Origin: Flavobacterium sp. ASW18X
Lineage (GTDB): Bacteria; Bacteroidota; Bacteroidia; Flavobacteriales; Flavobacteriaceae
NCBI RefSeq assembly: GCF_005144745.1
Contig: NZ_SWKK01000002.1
Coordinates: 34,212 to 98,211 of the forward strand
DNA length: 64,000 bases
Direction of reading: 5' to 3'
Positions 1 to 7,926 of this stretch are shown here, piece by piece (the first letter of the stretch is position 1; each line of letters opens with the position of its first letter). The notes under the pieces were generated by a model that did not search any database, was not told the origin of the DNA, and saw only the letters and a program-made list of their open reading frames with translations. A program made the position numbers and the translations under genes.

Positions 1-929
1 TTGCAGAAGAAATGGCAATTGCCAAAGGTGTAGAAGAACGTACGCAAGAATACCATACCGTGCCAGACCAAGAATTAAAAGCCTTGGGGGTAAGTAATAT
101 TATTGGGGCACTATTTCAATCTTTTTCTGCTAACGCAAGTATGTCTCGTACCGCCGTAAATGTAAATGAAGGTGCTAAAACGGGACTGGCATCTATTATT
201 AGTGCTTTGGTGGTAGGTTTGGTGTTGTTGTTTTTAACGCCTTACTTTCAATATTTACCTAAGTCTATTCTTGGAGCCATTATTTTGGTGGCTGTTTTTG
301 GTTTACTAGATTTAAAATATCCAGCGCAGCTGTACAAACATCAAAAAGACGAATTGATATTGTTGATTGTCACCTTTGTAACTACGCTTTTTGTTGGTAT
401 TGCCCAAGGTATCATTTTTGGGGTGTTGTTTTCCTTGTTTCTATTAATATATCGTACCTCTAAACCACACGTAGCCGTGTTGGGTAAAATAAAAGGGATG
501 GACTATTTTAAGAATGTAGAACGCTTTTCTGAAGATGTGGAATGCGATAACGGTATTCTGATTCTTCGTTTTGATGCACAGCTGTTCTTTGCCAATGTGC
601 AACATTTTAAAACAGCCTTATACAAACAAATCCACCTTAAAAAAGGAACGCTGAGTTATGTTATTCTTAATGCGGAGCCAGTGAATTATATAGACAATAC
701 TGCTGCCGCAGAATTAGAAAAAATAATCATCGACCTAAAAGAAAAAGGAATCACCTTTAAACTTGCAGGTGCCATAGGACCCATACGTGATATTCTGGTA
801 AAAAGTGGCTTGGTCAAAGTCATTGGGCCAGACCATATCCACGTACGTACGGCAGAAGCCTATGAAGATTGTTTGGCACATGTGGGCAAATCGCCCATGC
901 AGAACAAAGTGTCTATGCAGTATAAATAA
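1..929 (+). CDS. SulP family anion permease, 3' part (N-terminus outside window)
   Basis: This is the C-terminal part of a SulP/SLC26 sulfate or other anion transporter of the inner membrane. The frame is open from the window edge, so the gene starts upstream and the first ATG at 12 is internal. The visible part has a conserved stretch ending in an NVNEGAKTG-like motif, then hydrophobic helices (about residues 53-150 from that ATG). A cytoplasmic STAS domain follows, with the typical DAQLFFANVQHF and NYIDNTAAAELE segments. It lies upstream of a persulfide dioxygenase gene, so a role in exporting or importing sulfate or another sulfur oxyanion is plausible, but the substrate cannot be read from sequence. 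Confidence 0.9.
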   Translation, partial: AEEMAIAKGVEERTQEYHTVPDQELKALGVSNIIGALFQSFSANASMSRTAVNVNEGAKTGLASIISALVVGLVLLFLTPYFQYLPKSILGAIILVAVFGLLDLKYPAQLYKHQKDELILLIVTFVTTLFVGIAQGIIFGVLFSLFLLIYRTSKPHVAVLGKIKGMDYFKNVERFSEDVECDNGILILRFDAQLFFANVQHFKTALYKQIHLKKGTLSYVILNAEPVNYIDNTAAAELEKIIIDLKEKGITFKLAGAIGPIRDILVKSGLVKVIGPDHIHVRTAEAYEDCLAHVGKSPMQNKVSMQYK

Positions 930-933
930 TTGT

Positions 934-947
934 GTAACAGAAGTTAC
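934..947. promoter_or_regulatory. CRP/FNR-like palindrome, GTAAC-N4-GTTAC
   Basis: GTAACAGAAGTTAC has perfect 5-bp arms around a 4-bp spacer. Its centre (940.5) is 29.5 bp before a -7 box at 970, which would put it near -41.5 from the start of transcription, the position of a class II activator site. Related sites with the same offset precede cydA and the YeeE gene. The binding regulator is not encoded in the window. Confidence 0.6.
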
Positions 948-969
948 TGCGTAAGAAAAAACTTAGACT

Positions 970-977
970 TAATTTTG
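970..977 (+). promoter_or_regulatory. -7 promoter element of the persulfide dioxygenase operon
   Basis: TAATTTTG matches the Bacteroidota -7 consensus TAnnTTTG exactly and lies 20 bp before the start codon at 998. No good -33 element is seen, which is usual for activator-dependent promoters, and the CRP/FNR-like palindrome sits in its place. Confidence 0.6.
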
Positions 978-997
978 GAGTATTAAATACAATTACA

Positions 998-2410
998 ATG
1001 AAAATAGAACAAATATATACCGGATGCTTGGCCCAAGGGGCATATTACATTGAAAGTGATGGCGAAGTGGCTATAATTGATCCCCTTAGAGAGGTAAAAC
1101 CATATTTGGATAGAGCGGCTAAGGCCAATGCAAAAATCAAGTATATTTTTGAGACCCATTTTCATGCAGATTTTGTGAGCGGCCATGTTACCTTGTCTAA
1201 AGAAACGGGAGCTCCAATTGTGTATGGGCCAAACGCCAATCCTACGTTTGATGCCATAATAGCAAAAGACAATCAGGAGTTTAAATTGGGTAAGGTAACC
1301 ATTGTAGCCTTGCACACACCTGGACACACCATGGAAAGTACCACCTATTTACTAAAAGACGAAAATGGAAAAGACCATGCTATTTTTAGTGGAGATACTT
1401 TGTTTTTAGGGGATGTAGGTAGGCCAGATTTGGCTCAAAAAGCTGCGGATATGACCCAAGAACAATTGGCAGCTACTTTGTTTGATAGTTTGCGTACCAA
1501 AATAATGCCTTTGGCAGATGATGTAGTGGTATACCCTGCGCATGGTGCCGGTTCTGCTTGTGGTAAAAATATGATGAAGGAAACGGTAGATACGTTAGGG
1601 AACCAAAAGAAGATGAATTATGCCCTGCGGGCAGATATGGCCAAGGAAGAATTTGTAAAAGAAGTTACAGATGGTTTGTTGCCTCCTCCACAATACTTTC
1701 CATTAAACGTTAAGATGAACAAGGAAGGCTATGATGATATTGATGAGGTTTTGGAAAGAGGTACCCAGGCGTTATCACCAACTGCATTTGAGGCTGCGGC
1801 CAACGAAACCGGTGCCATTGTCTTAGATGTTAGGCATCAGAACGAATTTGCCAAGGGGCACATACCACGCTCCATTTTTATAGGAATAGATGGTGGTTTT
1901 GCACCTTGGGTGGGTGCTTTGATTGGCGATGTACAACAGCCTATTTTATTAGTGGTAGAAGAAGGTAGGGAAGAAGAAGTGGTTACAAGGCTTTCTCGTG
2001 TTGGTTTTGATAATACCTTAGGTTATCTAAAAGGCGGTTTTGAAGCCTGGAAAAAGGCCTCTATGGAATATGATACGGTAAGTACTGTGCCTGCAACCGC
2101 ACTAAAAGAAGCCATGGAGGCCGAAGATGTACCGGTATTTGACGTTAGAAAACCAGGAGAATATATTTCTGAACACATCCCAAATGCCCATACCACACCC
2201 TTAGATTTCTTAAATAATCACCTAGCAGAATTCCCTTCTGAGGAAACATTTTATGTGCATTGTGCCGGGGGTTATAGAAGTATGATTGCTGCTAGTATTT
2301 TAAAAAGTAGAGGAATTCATAATTTAATTGATGTTGCTGGTGGATTTAAAGCGATAAAGGAGGCAGGAATTCCTGTGTCTGATTATGTTTGCCCAACAAC
2401 TATAAAATAG
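998..2410 (+). CDS. CstB-like persulfide dioxygenase-sulfurtransferase (MBL fold plus two rhodanese domains)
   Basis: Oxidises persulfides to sulfite and probably transfers sulfane sulfur to make thiosulfate. Domain order is an ETHE1-type metallo-beta-lactamase fold (about 1-245), a first rhodanese domain (about 262-355) and a second (about 365-465). The first domain has THFHAD (H54, H56, D58), the predicted iron ligands H110 in PGH and D133 in SGD, and an HGAGSACGK segment with C188. The first rhodanese has VVEEGREE where an active-site Cys would be, so it is a pseudo-rhodanese. The second has catalytic C422 in HCAGGYRS. The 470-residue length and layout match Staphylococcus CstB. It heads a run with a rhodanese lipoprotein and thioredoxin 5-7 bp apart, so one operon is likely. 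Confidence 0.9.
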   Translation: MKIEQIYTGCLAQGAYYIESDGEVAIIDPLREVKPYLDRAAKANAKIKYIFETHFHADFVSGHVTLSKETGAPIVYGPNANPTFDAIIAKDNQEFKLGKVTIVALHTPGHTMESTTYLLKDENGKDHAIFSGDTLFLGDVGRPDLAQKAADMTQEQLAATLFDSLRTKIMPLADDVVVYPAHGAGSACGKNMMKETVDTLGNQKKMNYALRADMAKEEFVKEVTDGLLPPPQYFPLNVKMNKEGYDDIDEVLERGTQALSPTAFEAAANETGAIVLDVRHQNEFAKGHIPRSIFIGIDGGFAPWVGALIGDVQQPILLVVEEGREEEVVTRLSRVGFDNTLGYLKGGFEAWKKASMEYDTVSTVPATALKEAMEAEDVPVFDVRKPGEYISEHIPNAHTTPLDFLNNHLAEFPSEETFYVHCAGGYRSMIAASILKSRGIHNLIDVAGGFKAIKEAGIPVSDYVCPTTIK

Positions 2411-2414
2411 ACGT

Positions 2415-2789
2415 ATGAAGAATATCCTTAAAGTCTTATGTGCAGCTTTGTCTTTTATACAACTAGGTGCCTGCCAAGATAACAATGACGCCGTTGTTAC
2501 TAAAGTTGATAAGGCATTCTTAAAAACCCATGCCATTGGTAAGGAAGTACAGCTCATAGATGTGCGTACGCCACAAGAGTATGGCGCCGGACATATAGAT
2601 GATGCCAAAAACATAAATGTAGGCAGTGCCGATTTTGTCCAACAAATTCAAGGTTTAGATAAAGAACAGCCGGTATATCTATATTGTAAAATGGGTGGTA
2701 GAAGCAATAAGGCGGCACAAGTATTAAAAAAGCAAGGTTTTACTAAAATTTACGACTATACAGGTGGTTATAATGATTGGATAAAATAA
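2415..2789 (+). CDS. Rhodanese-like lipoprotein
   Basis: A single-domain sulfurtransferase of 124 residues. A signal peptide ends in a lipobox (LGAC, C20), so the protein is probably lipid-anchored in the periplasm. The rhodanese fold begins with IDVRTPQEYGAGHI and holds the catalytic loop CKMGGRS with C91. It starts 4 bp after the dioxygenase stop and ends 6 bp before thioredoxin, so the three are likely co-transcribed. A likely role is moving sulfane sulfur between a periplasmic carrier and thiol acceptors; the actual donor is unknown. Confidence 0.88.
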   Translation: MKNILKVLCAALSFIQLGACQDNNDAVVTKVDKAFLKTHAIGKEVQLIDVRTPQEYGAGHIDDAKNINVGSADFVQQIQGLDKEQPVYLYCKMGGRSNKAAQVLKKQGFTKIYDYTGGYNDWIK

Positions 2790-2795
2790 ACACGT

Positions 2796-3089
2796 ATGGC
2801 AAGTTTTAATGATATAGTAGCAAGTGAAAAACCTGTTTTGGTCGATTTTTTTGCAGAATGGTGTGGGCCTTGTAAAACCATGGGGCCAATACTCAAGCAG
2901 GTAAAAGACCAAGTTGGGGAACAAGCTAAGATTGTAAAAATAGATGTAGATAAAAATCAGGCTTTGGCGGCTCGTTACCAAGTTAAAGGGGTTCCTACCT
3001 TAATGTTGTTTAAAAATGGCGAAATGCTATGGAGACAGTCTGGTGTAGTACAATCTCAAGATTTGGTTAGGCTAATACAAGCCAATTAA
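2796..3089 (+). CDS. trxA: Thioredoxin
   Basis: A 97-residue cytoplasmic thioredoxin without a signal peptide. The active site WCGPCK gives redox cysteines C23 and C26, and the cis-proline loop is GVPTLM. It is the last gene of the dioxygenase-rhodanese-thioredoxin group and could reduce persulfides or accept sulfane sulfur released there. Its stop overlaps the stop of the convergent sterol-desaturase gene by a few bases. Flavobacteria usually carry several thioredoxins, so this may be a pathway-dedicated copy rather than the housekeeping one. Confidence 0.9.
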   Translation: MASFNDIVASEKPVLVDFFAEWCGPCKTMGPILKQVKDQVGEQAKIVKIDVDKNQALAARYQVKGVPTLMLFKNGEMLWRQSGVVQSQDLVRLIQAN

Positions 3090-3958
3090 GATTTTTGTTT
3101 TTTAAACCCATGAGTTAATTGCCCCAAAAAGTTTTGGGGCATTTTTTCGTCTCCAGGGTAGCCTAATGGCACATTACCACTATCTTCTGGTAGGTAATTG
3201 GTTTTAAATATATAATCCCATAAACTTAGACTAATCCCAAAATTAACCCCAAAACTACCTTTTGGTAGGGTATAGGCATGGTGGTACAAATGCATTACGG
3301 GATTATTAAATATATATTTTAAGGGGCCATAGCTCAATTTGATGTTTGCGTGATTTAGATGACCAATGGTAATGGCAATAAAATGAACAATGTAGGCTTG
3401 TTCTGGCTCAAAGCCGCCCAAAAGCATTACGCCAAATGTTTTTAATGGCTTATAAAGAATGTTTTCCATCCAATGGTATCGTAAATGCGCAGCGAACCCC
3501 ATTTCTTTAACGCTGTGATGTACCTGATGAAAATTCCAGAAAATTGGAAATTTATGCAGGCAAACATGGGTAAACCACTGTACAAAATCGAGCAGAATAA
3601 AGAACACCAACAATTGGGACCAAATGGGCCAGCTACTAATATCTATAACCGCTAGACTTTCTATTGTAAGTCCCCCTTTGGCAAAAGCAAGTTCTATAAC
3701 CTTATAAAAACCACTAACAACTAGAGCAAAAATGAAAAAATTGAAGAACATGTAAAAAGCGTCTAACCAAAAGTCTTTACGTACTATTTTTTGGTCTTTT
3801 CGCCATGGAAATAGTATCTCTAACAGCCATACTGCCATGGATATAACCACCAAGCCCCAAAAATAGTTTTTATACCATGGTACTTTAAACAGTATTGCTT
3901 TTAAAGTATAATCAAAGGTGCCACTAATAGCGTTTAAAAACACATCTACGTATTCCAC
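3086..3958 (-). CDS. Sterol desaturase / fatty acid hydroxylase family membrane protein
   Basis: A di-iron membrane hydroxylase of 290 residues. It has several hydrophobic helices (about 32-50, 66-90, 112-130) and the histidine clusters of the family: HVCLH (131-135), HQVHH (144-148), GHLNH (about 200-203) and HLYHH (223-227). Such enzymes hydroxylate or desaturate lipids; the substrate here is unknown. It begins 5 bp downstream of the cytochrome c gene on the same strand, so it may be the last gene of the sulfite dehydrogenase operon, although no functional link to sulfur is obvious. Confidence 0.85.
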   Translation of the reverse strand: MEYVDVFLNAISGTFDYTLKAILFKVPWYKNYFWGLVVISMAVWLLEILFPWRKDQKIVRKDFWLDAFYMFFNFFIFALVVSGFYKVIELAFAKGGLTIESLAVIDISSWPIWSQLLVFFILLDFVQWFTHVCLHKFPIFWNFHQVHHSVKEMGFAAHLRYHWMENILYKPLKTFGVMLLGGFEPEQAYIVHFIAITIGHLNHANIKLSYGPLKYIFNNPVMHLYHHAYTLPKGSFGVNFGISLSLWDYIFKTNYLPEDSGNVPLGYPGDEKMPQNFLGQLTHGFKKQKS

Positions 3959-3963
3959 TTACA

Positions 3964-4446
3964 TCAATTTAAGGTGTACCACTCTATATTGGTCAAGTTT
4001 TCTCTTCTACCTTTCTTTTCTGGCGCGTAATTTTTTGCCAGATAATCTAAAATTATAACTTCATTATCCCCTAAATCCCATAGGTTTTGAGTTTCTTGCA
4101 TCCATTTTATAGTAGCTGACCAACCTTCTTTGGTCATTCTATTTTGCGTTACCAATTTAGCGGAGTGGCAATTGGTGCAGTTATTTACCACCGTCATTAA
4201 GCCATTGTCTGCAATAAATCCTGTACGCAAGTGTATGCCATTTTCAATGGCATCAAAATCATCCTTAGTATCGATTGTCTCTACTACGGTAAGTGTAGTC
4301 TCTGGTTTAGAAGTAAATGCAGATAAACTGGGGTCAACCATCAAGTAAACTAGAATTCCAGCAATAGCAATAAAGAAAACAAATAGGGTTACGCTTAACT
4401 TGCGAATTAATGCCGCACTTTCTTCAAATCTATTAGGCTGTTCCAT
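3964..4446 (-). CDS. Membrane-anchored monoheme cytochrome c, sulfite dehydrogenase electron acceptor
   Basis: A 160-residue protein with one N-terminal membrane anchor (about 17-38) and a single heme site CTNCH (C90, C93, H94). This matches the small cytochrome subunit found next to SorA/SoxC-type sulfite dehydrogenases. Its start codon overlaps the stop of the molybdoenzyme gene by one base (TAATG), strong evidence for translational coupling and a joint complex. It would take electrons from sulfite oxidation on the periplasmic side and pass them to the respiratory chain. Confidence 0.85.
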   Translation of the reverse strand: MEQPNRFEESAALIRKLSVTLFVFFIAIAGILVYLMVDPSLSAFTSKPETTLTVVETIDTKDDFDAIENGIHLRTGFIADNGLMTVVNNCTNCHSAKLVTQNRMTKEGWSATIKWMQETQNLWDLGDNEVIILDYLAKNYAPEKKGRRENLTNIEWYTLN

Positions 4447-5666
4447 TATCCTATTTTTACGGCAATTCTATGGCAAGCGTTATTTAAATAGCCTTTGGGG
4501 TTCCAGCCTGGTAATAACATGGGTTGACTTACACCATTGGTATCCGTAGCTTTTGCCCACACCTCATAGTAACCGGTTTCTGGAAAATCTACCGTTGCTG
4601 TAAAATGCTGCCACGCTAATCTATTGGAGGGTTTATTAAGCTTACATAGTTTCCAAGTAGCTCCAAAATCTATAGAATATTCCATTTTAGCTACTTCTAG
4701 TTCACCTGCCCAAGCATGACCGCGAATGGTTAAAGCCTGCCCTTTTTTAAGCATAGCACCTGTTTTTGGATAGGTAATTAGAGACTTTACGGGCATAGAT
4801 TCTATAATGCACATATCTTCATCTTTTACCTTTGCACCAGGTGCTACTGGTTTACAGGGTACACGGTAGGCGGTACCCGTCATTTTTGCTCCATCATGTA
4901 CAATGTTACGGACACTAATTTCTGTAAGCCATTTACCAGAGGTAGATGCCGGCCAGCCACCACAGACCAAACGTAACGGAAAACCGTGCGCTAAAGGTAT
5001 GTCTTTACCATTCATTTTAAAAGCCAATAAGGTTTCGTCTTGTAGGGCTTTTGCTATGGGTACACCTCTAGAAATGGGCTCTTTCTCTGGGTTACCGCTT
5101 AAATGTAAATCTGCGGCGTGGTAACCAATATAAACGGCATCATCTTTTATTCCAACAGCTTGTAATACGTCTTTAAGGCGAACCCCTGTCCATTTTGCAC
5201 AATGTACAGCGCCTACGGTCCACTGATTTCCCTTGGCTGGTGGGTTAAATTCCGCCCGTCCGTTTCCACCACATTCTAAAGTAAGTTGGTAGGTGTACTG
5301 TTGAAACTGTTTTTTTAAATCGTTTAGGCTAAATGATTTTTCTTGTACAACCGACTCTCCGCTAAAGGTAATTTTCCATGTGTCTGCGTCTATGTTTACG
5401 GGTAGTTTTCCGTTATTTCTAATAAACATGTTTTTATTAGGGGTAACCGCATCATCCAACAAATGGGCCTTAGCTTCAATATTCCATGGCTTATCATTTA
5501 ATACCACCATTTCTTTGTTCTTATCAAAAAGGCTAAAGGGGTCTTGGTCTTGTAATCCAAGTGGTACATAGTCTTTTGGCAAGTTGTGGCCATAAACGAT
5601 GGGGCTTCCTAAAATACTTGCCATAGCGGCTAAAGATAGCCCAGCCGTAAAATCTCTTCTTTTCAT
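4446..5666 (-). CDS. Periplasmic sulfite dehydrogenase, molybdopterin subunit (SorA/SoxC family)
   Basis: Oxidises sulfite to sulfate using molybdopterin. The N-terminus is a twin-arginine-type signal (MKRRDFTAGLSLAAM), so the folded enzyme is exported. The sulfite oxidase fold has the molybdenum-ligating cysteine in LECGGNGR (C132) and GGWPASTSGKW further on, then a C-terminal Mo-co dimerisation domain (about 295-406) with an ending typical of the family. A LacI-type palindrome (5761-5774) lies 95 bp upstream and is identical over 18 bp to the one in the sulfosugar locus at 16140. That suggests the gene is induced with that pathway to dispose of the sulfite it releases. Confidence 0.92.
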   Translation of the reverse strand: MKRRDFTAGLSLAAMASILGSPIVYGHNLPKDYVPLGLQDQDPFSLFDKNKEMVVLNDKPWNIEAKAHLLDDAVTPNKNMFIRNNGKLPVNIDADTWKITFSGESVVQEKSFSLNDLKKQFQQYTYQLTLECGGNGRAEFNPPAKGNQWTVGAVHCAKWTGVRLKDVLQAVGIKDDAVYIGYHAADLHLSGNPEKEPISRGVPIAKALQDETLLAFKMNGKDIPLAHGFPLRLVCGGWPASTSGKWLTEISVRNIVHDGAKMTGTAYRVPCKPVAPGAKVKDEDMCIIESMPVKSLITYPKTGAMLKKGQALTIRGHAWAGELEVAKMEYSIDFGATWKLCKLNKPSNRLAWQHFTATVDFPETGYYEVWAKATDTNGVSQPMLLPGWNPKGYLNNACHRIAVKIG

Positions 5667-6044
5667 TTATTATTCTGGTTGTGGCTAGTTAAAAGTACAA
5701 GTTTTCTAGTTCAGAAACCAAGGGTTACTACCATACAAGTAGTAATATAACACATGTTTATGAAAACGTTTACATTTTGAGATTAAGGTATTGTGTCCTA
5801 TACAGTAGTATATATTAGTGCTGAGATAATTTTAAGATAGAAAGCGCATTAGATAGTAATTGTTTCTATTTAGAAAGCAAGTACAATCTTTTACTCATTC
5901 TAAATTACGTAATAAAAAACTTACATTTTATCGAATAAACGTTTAGCTGTACACTTATTTTTGAATGCAATCGTTTGCATAGCAAAGTTTATTATATAGT
6001 AAGATTAGGTGGTATTAGTTTTAATGGTGTAAAAATTAATCAAA
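5667..6044. promoter_or_regulatory. Intergenic region with several palindromes between divergent sulfite dehydrogenase and DUF2892 genes
   Basis: This 378-bp region carries no credible gene. It holds the LacI-type operator at 5761-5774, a weaker copy of the same core (TAAACGTTTA, 5936-5945), an inverted repeat TTACTA/TAGTAA (5725-5730/5740-5745) and a separate ATGCAA/TTGCAT palindrome (5965-5980). A possible -7 box (TAGTTTTA) lies at 6016-6023 before the rightward gene. The density of palindromes suggests more than one regulator acts here. Confidence 0.5.
5761..5774. promoter_or_regulatory. LacI-type operator upstream of sulfite dehydrogenase
   Basis: TGAAAACGTTTACA matches the palindrome TGTAAACGTTTACA at 13 of 14 positions, and the 18-bp stretch TGAAAACGTTTACATTTT is identical to that at 16140-16157. 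The central CG flanked by A/T arms is the hallmark of LacI-family operators. The only LacI-family gene in the window is at 18412-19407. Confidence 0.7.
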
Positions 6045-6260
6045 ATGGTTGTTATGAATAAAAACATGGGAGTTGTAGATCGGGTCTACAGGGTAATAGT
6101 AGCTGTTTTGGTTGCCCTATTTGGATATTTAGAAATTATTGCAGGAGTATTTTCTATCATCCTTATGGTGTTAGCTGCAATCTTTATAATTACAAGCATC
6201 ATTGGCTATTGCCCCGTATATTCCTTATTTAAAGTAAATACGTGTAAAACTAAAGAGTAG
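6045..6260 (+). CDS. DUF2892 (YgaP-type membrane domain) protein
   Basis: A small inner-membrane protein of 71 residues, or 68 if the second ATG at 6054 is used (MNKNMGVVDRVYRV is the usual family N-terminus, which favours 6054). Two hydrophobic segments and the terminal GYCPVYSLF motif fit DUF2892, the membrane domain that in YgaP is fused to a rhodanese. Free-standing copies are common beside rhodanese and sulfide-oxidation genes, as here. The CPxY cysteine may take part in sulfur relay or transport; this is inferred from family context. Confidence 0.85.
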   Translation: MVVMNKNMGVVDRVYRVIVAVLVALFGYLEIIAGVFSIILMVLAAIFIITSIIGYCPVYSLFKVNTCKTKE

Positions 6261-6268
6261 GGCTCTAG

Positions 6269-6282
6269 CTGATAATTATCAT
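6269..6282. promoter_or_regulatory. FNR-like palindrome upstream of the 45-residue membrane protein
   Basis: The sequence contains a perfect 12-bp palindrome TGATAATTATCA, close to the classical FNR box (TTGAT-N4-ATCAA). Its centre (6275.5) is 29.5 bp before a possible -7 box TATTTTTC at 6305-6312. This is the same offset as the CRP/FNR-like sites at 934 and 8972. Confidence 0.5.
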
Positions 6283-6330
6283 TTTTTGTAAGGTTCTGTA
6301 GTAGTATTTTTCACCTCTAAATATGGAGTT

Positions 6331-6468
6331 ATGGAAACAATACTTACCTTACCTTTAGTATCTTGGCAAAACGGAATTACCATGATTGTTGTTTTTGCTG
6401 TGGTCGTAGTTGCGTTTATACTAGGCATATATACCATGATCAATTCTGGTCAAAATAAACAGGATTAA
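6331..6468 (+). CDS. Small single-span membrane protein upstream of cydA
   Basis: A 45-residue open frame starts at the ATG at 6331 and ends at TAA 6466-6468. It has a short polar N-terminus, one long hydrophobic helix (about residues 15-35, rich in V, I and F) and a short polar tail ending GQNKQD. It lies between the DUF2892 gene and cydA, 92 bp before the latter, with its own FNR-like site and -7 box upstream. Size, topology and position recall CydX/CbdX-type small subunits of bd oxidases, although those usually follow cydB and no sequence similarity is claimed. Function is otherwise unknown. Confidence 0.55.
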   Translation: METILTLPLVSWQNGITMIVVFAVVVVAFILGIYTMINSGQNKQD

Positions 6469-6494
6469 TTATTGATGCATTTTTAAAGCGTTTT

Positions 6495-6508
6495 GTAACC
6501 TAGATTAC
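6495..6508. promoter_or_regulatory. CRP/FNR-like palindrome upstream of cydA
   Basis: GTAACCTAGATTAC matches GTAAC-N4-GTTAC with one change. Its centre (6501.5) lies 30.5 bp before a -7 box TATTTTTA at 6532-6539. It is nested inside a larger inverted repeat TTAAAGCG/CGCTTTAA (6483-6490/6508-6515). Confidence 0.55.
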
Positions 6509-6560
6509 GCTTTAATTCAAGGTTTGTGCCGTATTTTTATAGTAGAAAATACAGGGCCTT

Positions 6561-7916
6561 ATGGATACAGAAATACTTGCCAGAATCCAGTTTGCTTTCA
6601 CTATTGCTTTTCATTACATCTATCCACCTTTAAGTATAGGCTTAGGTCTTTTAATGGTAATTTTTGAAGGTTTATATCTTAAAACGGGAAAAAAACAATA
6701 TGAAATTCTTACCAGGTTTTGGTTGAAAATCTTCGCGATAACTTTTGGGATTGGAGTGGCTACTGGCATTATAATGGAGTTTGAGTTTGGTACTAACTGG
6801 TCTGTTTATTCTAGATATGTAGGGGATATATTTGGAAGTGCCTTGGCGGCAGAAGGTTTGTTTGCTTTTGGGCTAGAAAGTACATTTTTAGGCATTTTGA
6901 TTTTTGGTTGGAATCGGGTTTCTCCACGCGTACACTTTATAGCTACTATAGGGGTGTTTTTAGGATCCATGTTTTCTGCAGTATGGATTGTAGTGGCCAA
7001 TAGTTGGCAGCAAACTCCGGCGGGTTACCATATAGTTGGTAAAGGATTAAACGCTAGAGCAGAAGTCACCGATTTTTGGGCCATGGTTTTTAATCCGTCT
7101 AGTATAGATAGAATAATTCATGTATGGCAAGGCGCTTTCTTAGCGGGGGCATTTTTGGTGTTGAGTGTACATGCCTATTATTTGCTTCGAGGTAGGTTTG
7201 TTGAAATTTCTAAGACAGCATTTAGAATTGCCTTAGTAGTAGCTACTTTAATATCATTATCTCAATTGGCGTCTGGGCATAGCTCTGCAGATGGTGTGGC
7301 AGAAAATCAGCCAGCTAAATTAGCTGCAATGGAAGGCCATTACGAGGCCTCTTCTGCAGCAGATTTATACCTTTTTGGATGGGTTGATGATGAAACAGAG
7401 AAAGTTACGGGACTAGCGGTGCCAGGCGGCTTATCTTTTTTGGTCCATCAAGATTTTGAAGCCCCTATTGAGGGGTTAAATGCGTTTCCTAAAGACGAAA
7501 TACCAACGCAGGTGAATGCGGTATTTCAATTTTACCATATAATGATTGCAATTGGTATGTTTCTGATAGCTTTAACCTTGTTTGCATGCTATTTATGGTG
7601 GCGGGGTCAGCTGTTTAATAAAAAATGGTTGTTACAAATTTTTGCTTTCTCCGTTTTGTTGCCACAGATAGCAAACCAAGTAGGATGGTTCGCTGCAGAA
7701 ATGGGCAGACAACCATGGGTGGTATACGGACATTTAAAAACAAGCGAGGCTTTTTCTCAAGAGGTATCATCCAATCAAATTTTATTTTCGCTAATTCTAT
7801 TTTTAGTGGTGTACACCCTTTTGTTCTTATTGTTTCTGTATTCCATGAATAAGAAGATTAAACACGGCCCGTATGATGAAGCTGATAATCCAAACGAATT
7901 TTTAAAATACACCTAA
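6561..7916 (+). CDS. cydA: Cytochrome bd ubiquinol oxidase subunit I
   Basis: The heme-bearing subunit of a high-affinity, sulfide- and NO-tolerant terminal oxidase in the inner membrane. Key residues are at nearly the E. coli positions: H18 (high-spin heme ligand), E98 and E106, H187 and M328 (heme b558 ligands), and K253/E258 in the quinol loop (PAKLAAMEGHYE). The GRQPW motif is present. At 451 residues it is a short-Q-loop type. Adjacent cydB follows after 10 bp. A CRP/FNR-like site and -7 box lie upstream, consistent with oxygen or redox control. Close to sulfur-oxidation genes, it may allow respiration while sulfide is present. Confidence 0.96.
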   Translation: MDTEILARIQFAFTIAFHYIYPPLSIGLGLLMVIFEGLYLKTGKKQYEILTRFWLKIFAITFGIGVATGIIMEFEFGTNWSVYSRYVGDIFGSALAAEGLFAFGLESTFLGILIFGWNRVSPRVHFIATIGVFLGSMFSAVWIVVANSWQQTPAGYHIVGKGLNARAEVTDFWAMVFNPSSIDRIIHVWQGAFLAGAFLVLSVHAYYLLRGRFVEISKTAFRIALVVATLISLSQLASGHSSADGVAENQPAKLAAMEGHYEASSAADLYLFGWVDDETEKVTGLAVPGGLSFLVHQDFEAPIEGLNAFPKDEIPTQVNAVFQFYHIMIAIGMFLIALTLFACYLWWRGQLFNKKWLLQIFAFSVLLPQIANQVGWFAAEMGRQPWVVYGHLKTSEAFSQEVSSNQILFSLILFLVVYTLLFLLFLYSMNKKIKHGPYDEADNPNEFLKYT

Positions 7917-7926
7917 TAGAACGCGT

